Shown piece after piece: positions 60,362-64,000 of a stretch of DNA of 64,000 nt (the stretch's first letter is position 1; every line of letters starts with the position of its first letter). The notes under the pieces were generated by a model, which saw only the letters and a list, made by a program, of their open reading frames with translations, was not told the DNA's origin and searched no databases. The position numbers were made by a program, and so were the translations under genes. This DNA comes from DSXH01 sp020724325. GTDB lineage: Bacteria > Bacteroidota > Ignavibacteria > Ignavibacteriales > Melioribacteraceae. Where the stretch lies: the NCBI GenBank assembly GCA_040756515.1, contig JBFLYW010000007.1:62001-126000 (forward strand). The letters run 5' to 3'.

Positions 60362-60966
60362 TTAATTAACTCTCTGATTGGTTTCCCCGCTATTAAAATA
60401 CCCTCTTTTATAATATTATTCACCGGCGATAGATTCTTTTTTGCTCTCTTTTTAAAATCAGTTTCGGTAATATAAAATGGCGCAAGAGTAACTTTATAAT
60501 CATCGTATAATTTATCCCGGAGTTCCGAAACGGCATTTTCAATTTTAGTTTTGTTCAGGATATAGACTATGCATAAATCGAAATCGCTTGAATATTCCTC
60601 TTCTTTTCTTGCAACACTGCCAAAAAGAATAAGACTAGAAACAATTGGTGAAAGTTTCTTTTTAATCGATGATATTATTTCCTTGCCGAATCCGTCTTCG
60701 AATTCAAAGATGTATTTAATAAGCTTTGATACAATTTTATTATTGCGGTTTAGCGTGAACAAATGGTCTCTTCCTCCAATAGTTCTATTAACCACTCCAA
60801 GTGACTCAAGGTTTGCAAGAACGCTCTGGGCTGTTCTATTACTTAGCTTAGAGATGCGTGCAATTTCCCGACCAGAGACACCAACCATTCTTGAATTGAG
60901 TGTCCGAAGTACAATAACATTGCTTGGCGAGCTAAAGATGTGCTGTAAAACGTTATTAATTATCAT
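60358..60966 (-). CDS. MNT-type nucleotidyltransferase with N-terminal winged helix (putative antitoxin)
   Basis: 202 residues. Residues about 15-75 form a winged helix (GREIARISKLSNRTAQSVLA). Residues about 105-150 have LILFGSVARKEEEYSSDFDL, the GS...DxD nucleotidyltransferase motif; MNT antitoxins AMPylate HEPN partners. The built-in DNA-binding domain plus the tandem palindromes just upstream suggest autoregulation. Confidence 0.82.
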   Translation of the reverse strand: MIINNVLQHIFSSPSNVIVLRTLNSRMVGVSGREIARISKLSNRTAQSVLANLESLGVVNRTIGGRDHLFTLNRNNKIVSKLIKYIFEFEDGFGKEIISSIKKKLSPIVSSLILFGSVARKEEEYSSDFDLCIVYILNKTKIENAVSELRDKLYDDYKVTLAPFYITETDFKKRAKKNLSPVNNIIKEGILIAGKPIRELIK

Positions 60967-60976
60967 TTGTTATTCC

Positions 60977-61012
60977 GGCTATTATAGTAGCCATACGGCT
61001 ATTTAAGTAGCC
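60977..61012. promoter_or_regulatory. Tandem palindromic operator of the MNT/HEPN operon
   Basis: GGCTATTATAGTAGCC (60977-60992) and GGCTATTTAAGTAGCC (60997-61012) are repeated with a 20-bp period, two helical turns. Each is an inverted repeat GGCTA...TAGCC, and they begin 11 bases upstream of the MNT start codon. Confidence 0.65.
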
Positions 61013-61063
61013 ACAATATACTTTGTTAAATATTAATAACAAAATATTTTGTTAGCATGGTTG

Positions 61064-61240
61064 TTAGAACAACTCATAATTCTGGTCTTCGATTTTAACT
61101 CTCCAGATATTCTTGATGAGATCGGATACTGTAAGATGTTCGCAATGCGCGAAAGCCGCTACCTCAGTTGAGATACTTGCAAATTCCTTGGACTTAAACT
61201 CTTCCCACCCGCCCAGGTTAATAGCAATATAGTTTGCCTC
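61064..61240 (-). pseudogene. C-terminal gene remnant, family unknown
   Basis: 59 codons are open on the minus strand without a start codon: NYIAINLGGWEEFKSKEFAS then ISTEVAAFAHCEHLTVSDLI and a stop at 61066-61064. Composition is protein-like. Probably the tail of a deleted gene. Bases 61241-61465 show no gene. Confidence 0.4.
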
Positions 61241-61465
61241 TTAAATGAAGTTGAATGACTCGGTTTATCGTTAGGTTTTATAAACGATTTTAATTTTTAT
61301 CCTTGTTTTCTTTCAATTGTATTTAATAGCAAAACGCATCAACTGGTTGGTAACTGTTATAAGAGTCCCCCCGCGCACCCCTTTGCATGAAACAGAATTG
61401 TGATTGACTATGTAATGCCCAGTAAATGCTCAATAAGTAAATAATATTTTTGTAGTTCAACCTCC

Positions 61466-63010
61466 TTAATTCAACCCGATCAGAATTATAGATTTTGCCG
61501 GTATCTTAACACTTACGCTCTTGCTGGTTACTTCAAAATTATTAAAATCAGCGCTCACAACATTATCCGGTTTATCAAATGTATTAAACGAATTTAATTC
61601 CTTTGATGTTATAATGCGCCCAAATCCTTTTGATATTTTATCTGCTCCTCTTATATCACATTCTACTTGAATTTCCTGGTTAGGATTAACATTTACAAGA
61701 GTAATATGAACTTTTCCATTTTTGTCTTTTGACGCTGAAACATTTACCATAGGAACACTTTTTCCATCAAGCTGATATGAAGGGGACTTCATATTAATTG
61801 GAATAAGTGCAGCATCGTGATGGACTTTAAACATTTCATACACATAATACGTTGGTGTTAGAACCATTTTAGGCCCGTCTGTTAAAATTAACGCCTGAAG
61901 TACATTTACCATCTGTGCGATATTCGCCATTTTGACTCTACCAGAACGATTGTTAAATATATTCAAATTAACTGCACATGTAATTGCATCACGTAAAGTA
62001 TTTTGTTGATACAGAAATCCAGGGTTGGTTCCGGGTTCAACATCAAACCAGTTCCCCCACTCGTCAACCATCAACCCAATTTCATTCTTAGGATCATATT
62101 TATCCATAATCGTTATTTGTTTTGCAAGATGGTTATCAATCTCAAAACACTTCACAAGAGTTGTAAAATAATCAGACTCATTGAAATCCGTAGCCGAACC
62201 TTTTTTACTCCAATCCCTTACAGTATAGTAATGAAGTGAAACTCCTTGCATTAAGGTACTGTTCACATTTTTCAGTAAAGTTTCCATCCATTTAACATCA
62301 TCTCCATACGGACCTCCAGCAATTCTGAATAACCGATTGCTTCCATAATTACGGCAGTAGGTTGCATACCTTTTATAATTATCAGCATAAAATTCTGCGC
62401 TCATGTTTCCGCCGCAGCCCCAATTTTCATTTCCAACTCCCCAGAATTTTATTTTCCATGGCTTCTCGCGTCCGTTCTCTTTTCTTAACTTGCTCATGGG
62501 ACTTTCACCATCGAAAGTAAGATACTCAACCCATTTAGACATTTCCTCAACAGAACCACTGCCAACGTTTCCGCAAATGTAAGGTTCAGTATTAAGCTGT
62601 TCGCACAGATCCATAAATTCATGGGTCCCAAAACTGTTGTCTTCTACTACTCCGCCCCAGTGAGTGTTTATCATCTTAGGTCTTTTATCACGCGGACCAA
62701 TTCCATCCATCCAATGATATTCATCCGCAAAACATCCGCCGGGCCATCGTAAATTGGGTATGTTAATTTTTCTAAGTGCAGCTACAACATCATTTCTAAT
62801 TCCTCTTGTATTCGGTATAGTTGAATTTTCACCTACCCAGATACCTCCATAAATACAACTGCCCAAGTGCTCAGAAAATTGTCCGTAAATATGTCTGCTA
62901 ATTGTATCTTTGCTCAGATCAACATTCAGAACAATTGATGCAGCGGCTTTTTGTGCAACTATGACGTTGACGTTAATAACAAAGAATAATAAAATAATTG
63001 CTTTTTTCAT
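61466..63010 (-). CDS. GH51 alpha-L-arabinofuranosidase, exported
   Basis: 514 residues with a Sec signal (cleavage near VIVAQ). Seen: NLRWPGGCFADEYHWMDGIG, WGVGNENWGCGG with acid/base Glu195, and LMVDEWGNW with nucleophile Glu317, all GH51 hallmarks; a C-terminal beta-sandwich follows (about 395-514). It releases arabinose from plant polysaccharide, probably in the periplasm. Transcribed alone. Confidence 0.93.
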   Translation of the reverse strand: MKKAIILLFFVINVNVIVAQKAAASIVLNVDLSKDTISRHIYGQFSEHLGSCIYGGIWVGENSTIPNTRGIRNDVVAALRKINIPNLRWPGGCFADEYHWMDGIGPRDKRPKMINTHWGGVVEDNSFGTHEFMDLCEQLNTEPYICGNVGSGSVEEMSKWVEYLTFDGESPMSKLRKENGREKPWKIKFWGVGNENWGCGGNMSAEFYADNYKRYATYCRNYGSNRLFRIAGGPYGDDVKWMETLLKNVNSTLMQGVSLHYYTVRDWSKKGSATDFNESDYFTTLVKCFEIDNHLAKQITIMDKYDPKNEIGLMVDEWGNWFDVEPGTNPGFLYQQNTLRDAITCAVNLNIFNNRSGRVKMANIAQMVNVLQALILTDGPKMVLTPTYYVYEMFKVHHDAALIPINMKSPSYQLDGKSVPMVNVSASKDKNGKVHITLVNVNPNQEIQVECDIRGADKISKGFGRIITSKELNSFNTFDKPDNVVSADFNNFEVTSKSVSVKIPAKSIILIGLN

Positions 63011-63190
63011 CTCGGTTCGCCCTTATATTGTAGTAAATAAATTTCAAAGAATAATTTGCTTATCAACTATAAGTTAGAAAACCGTTCGATAAAAAGCACA
63101 GTATTTTTTCTTTATCTGCAGAATCTTATATTGCATTTGTATTTGCGGCTAAATAAAAACAAAGCGGAGTATTTCACACTACTTGCGGGA

Positions 63191-63291
63191 CTGTCTCATA
63201 AGTATATCTTATTAATGAATATCACACTGAGAGATAGGAATTTAAACGGATTAACGCCGATTTTTAAATTGAACAATTACTTCTGAGACAG
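63191..63291. mobile_element. MITE-like element, about 101 bp
   Basis: 13-bp terminal inverted repeats CTGTCTCATAAGT (63191-63203) and ACTTCTGAGACAG (63279-63291) with one mismatch. CTGTCTCA-AAG ends are typical of several insertion-sequence families. No transposase fits inside. No obvious target duplication. Confidence 0.5.
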
Positions 63292-63307
63292 CTTCTTTTA
63301 ATTTGAT

Positions 63308-63772
63308 ATGAAAAATTTTATTACTCTTTTACTACTTGTAACACTCTTCTTTTCTGCCAATCTCTGCAATTTTGCACAGAAAAAAAATCAGTACAACGAA
63401 AAAAATTTTAAATCGGAATCTGATTCTCTTAAATCTGCTAAAGAACAAAACATCAAATTGAAGCAGAATCTTATTACCGAGATAAATCAATTAAAAAAAA
63501 TTTCTTCTAACCTTAATGATAAAATAGCAATAATCAATTTGGAAATAGAAAAGTTATATACCAGCAAATTTGGAAAAGAGAACGGTTTAAGAATTTATAA
63601 CAAACAGATCTGGAAAGGAATGACAGAAAAAATGTTATCTGCCAGCTGGGGTAAACCGGATAAGATTGATAAGAATGTAGAAAAGTGGGGAACCTTTACA
63701 CAATGGTATTACGGCAAAATAACTTTCTTCTTTCGCGACGGCAAACTTACAGACTGGGAAGAGCTGAAGTAA
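63308..63772 (+). CDS. Exported coiled-coil protein with SmpA/OmlA-like C-terminus
   Basis: 154 residues: a Sec signal ending NFAQ (about residue 24), a coiled coil at 40-90 (LKSAKEQNIKLKQNLITEIN) and a C-terminal domain IWKGMTEKMLSASWGKPDKI ... FTQWYYGKITFFFRDGKL. The GM....WGxPD pattern is that of small outer-membrane-assembly-type domains. Function unknown; periplasmic location likely. Confidence 0.7.
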   Translation: MKNFITLLLLVTLFFSANLCNFAQKKNQYNEKNFKSESDSLKSAKEQNIKLKQNLITEINQLKKISSNLNDKIAIINLEIEKLYTSKFGKENGLRIYNKQIWKGMTEKMLSASWGKPDKIDKNVEKWGTFTQWYYGKITFFFRDGKLTDWEELK

Positions 63773-63814
63773 ATTTTTTTAATTGTATCTTAGTATTGAA
63801 CATGTAAAAATTTT

Positions 63815-64000
63815 ATGAGAAAAATTTACTTTTTAATATTACTCTGCCTTCCTCTTTATGCGCAGGAGTTTCAATTAAATGATCCTTATACTGGAATTAA
63901 TTTATCCAACGAAGTAAATTTTCAGGTTGATAGATATTATCCAATTTTCGGTTTGAGCGAAAAACCTTTTGCAGCTGAAAAAATCATCCGGTTATCGGAC
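63815..64000 (+). CDS. Exported protein, cut by window end
   Basis: 62 codons to the window edge. A Sec signal, MRKIYFLILLCLPLYAQ, is followed by FQLNDPYTGINLSNEVNFQV. It starts 42 bases after the previous gene. Family not recognised from the fragment. Confidence 0.7.
   Translation, partial: MRKIYFLILLCLPLYAQEFQLNDPYTGINLSNEVNFQVDRYYPIFGLSEKPFAAEKIIRLSD

Noticed and set aside
63056..63286. Plus-strand open frame of 76 codons
   Set aside because: No ribosome binding site, crosses the MITE-like element, and its composition looks random.

Overview
The window is AT-rich DNA from a Gram-negative bacterium of the Bacteroidota/Chlorobi (FCB) group. An Ignavibacteria/Melioribacteraceae-type host is my best guess, from the SusC/SusD/SusE locus, lipoprotein signals, AAGGA-type ribosome binding sites and the 'gaaggagcgaagcgactgag' dispersed repeats. 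This is inference; no 16S gene is present.

Host part 1 (1-24.6 kb). A heavy-metal RND efflux pair (CusB/CusA-like) is followed by about 1 kb of decayed DNA holding two gene remnants and REP-like repeats. Next comes a compact cofactor cluster, nadB-nadC-nadA-ribD-ribE-ribBA-ribH, with overlapping or closely spaced genes for NAD and riboflavin synthesis. Then a tRNA-Ser, preceded by an interrupted copy of its own 3' end. A starch/maltodextrin locus follows: a GH13 lipoprotein converging on susE-susD-susC, with a divergent LacI-type regulator. RNase HIII, phosphofructokinase and tRNA-Asp complete this part.

Prophage (24,581-58,403). A roughly 33.8-kb siphovirus-like prophage sits in the 3' end of tRNA-Asp, bounded by a 46-bp direct repeat. 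Its long leftward (minus-strand) block holds, in transcription order: regulators, exonuclease/RecT recombination, replication, small nucleases, terminase, portal, a MuF-type minor head protein, scaffold, P22-like coat, connectors, a lysis cassette, tail genes and tail fibre. A rightward lysogeny operon carries repressor, accessory genes, ORF6N protein and tyrosine integrase. Its most striking gene is the minor head protein at 39,472-41,805. It fuses a MuF domain to a C-terminal ADP-ribosyltransferase and is interrupted by an intein exactly at the NCRC motif. Inside the intein, on the opposite strand, lies a complete Vsr-like (EDxHD-type) homing-endonuclease gene. The two genes are in exact antiparallel codon register, and the nuclease gene avoids every codon that would put a stop in the intein (no TTA, CTA or TCA among 19 Leu and 16 Ser codons). 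Other notable phage features are a programmed -1 frameshift in the tail-assembly chaperone, an in-frame amber codon in the tape-measure gene, a one-gene (u-spanin-like) lysis protein and a coat protein with an N-terminal hydrophobic segment.

Host part 2 (58.4-64 kb). Beyond attR lie tandem GIY-YIG nuclease cassettes whose C-terminus is encoded by a tRNA-Asp-derived fragment. A 100-N assembly gap, two 127-bp tandem repeats and a broken HerA-like ATPase remnant follow. Then come a HEPN/MNT pair with a tandem palindromic operator, a GH51 arabinofuranosidase, a MITE-like element and two exported proteins, the last one cut by the window end.
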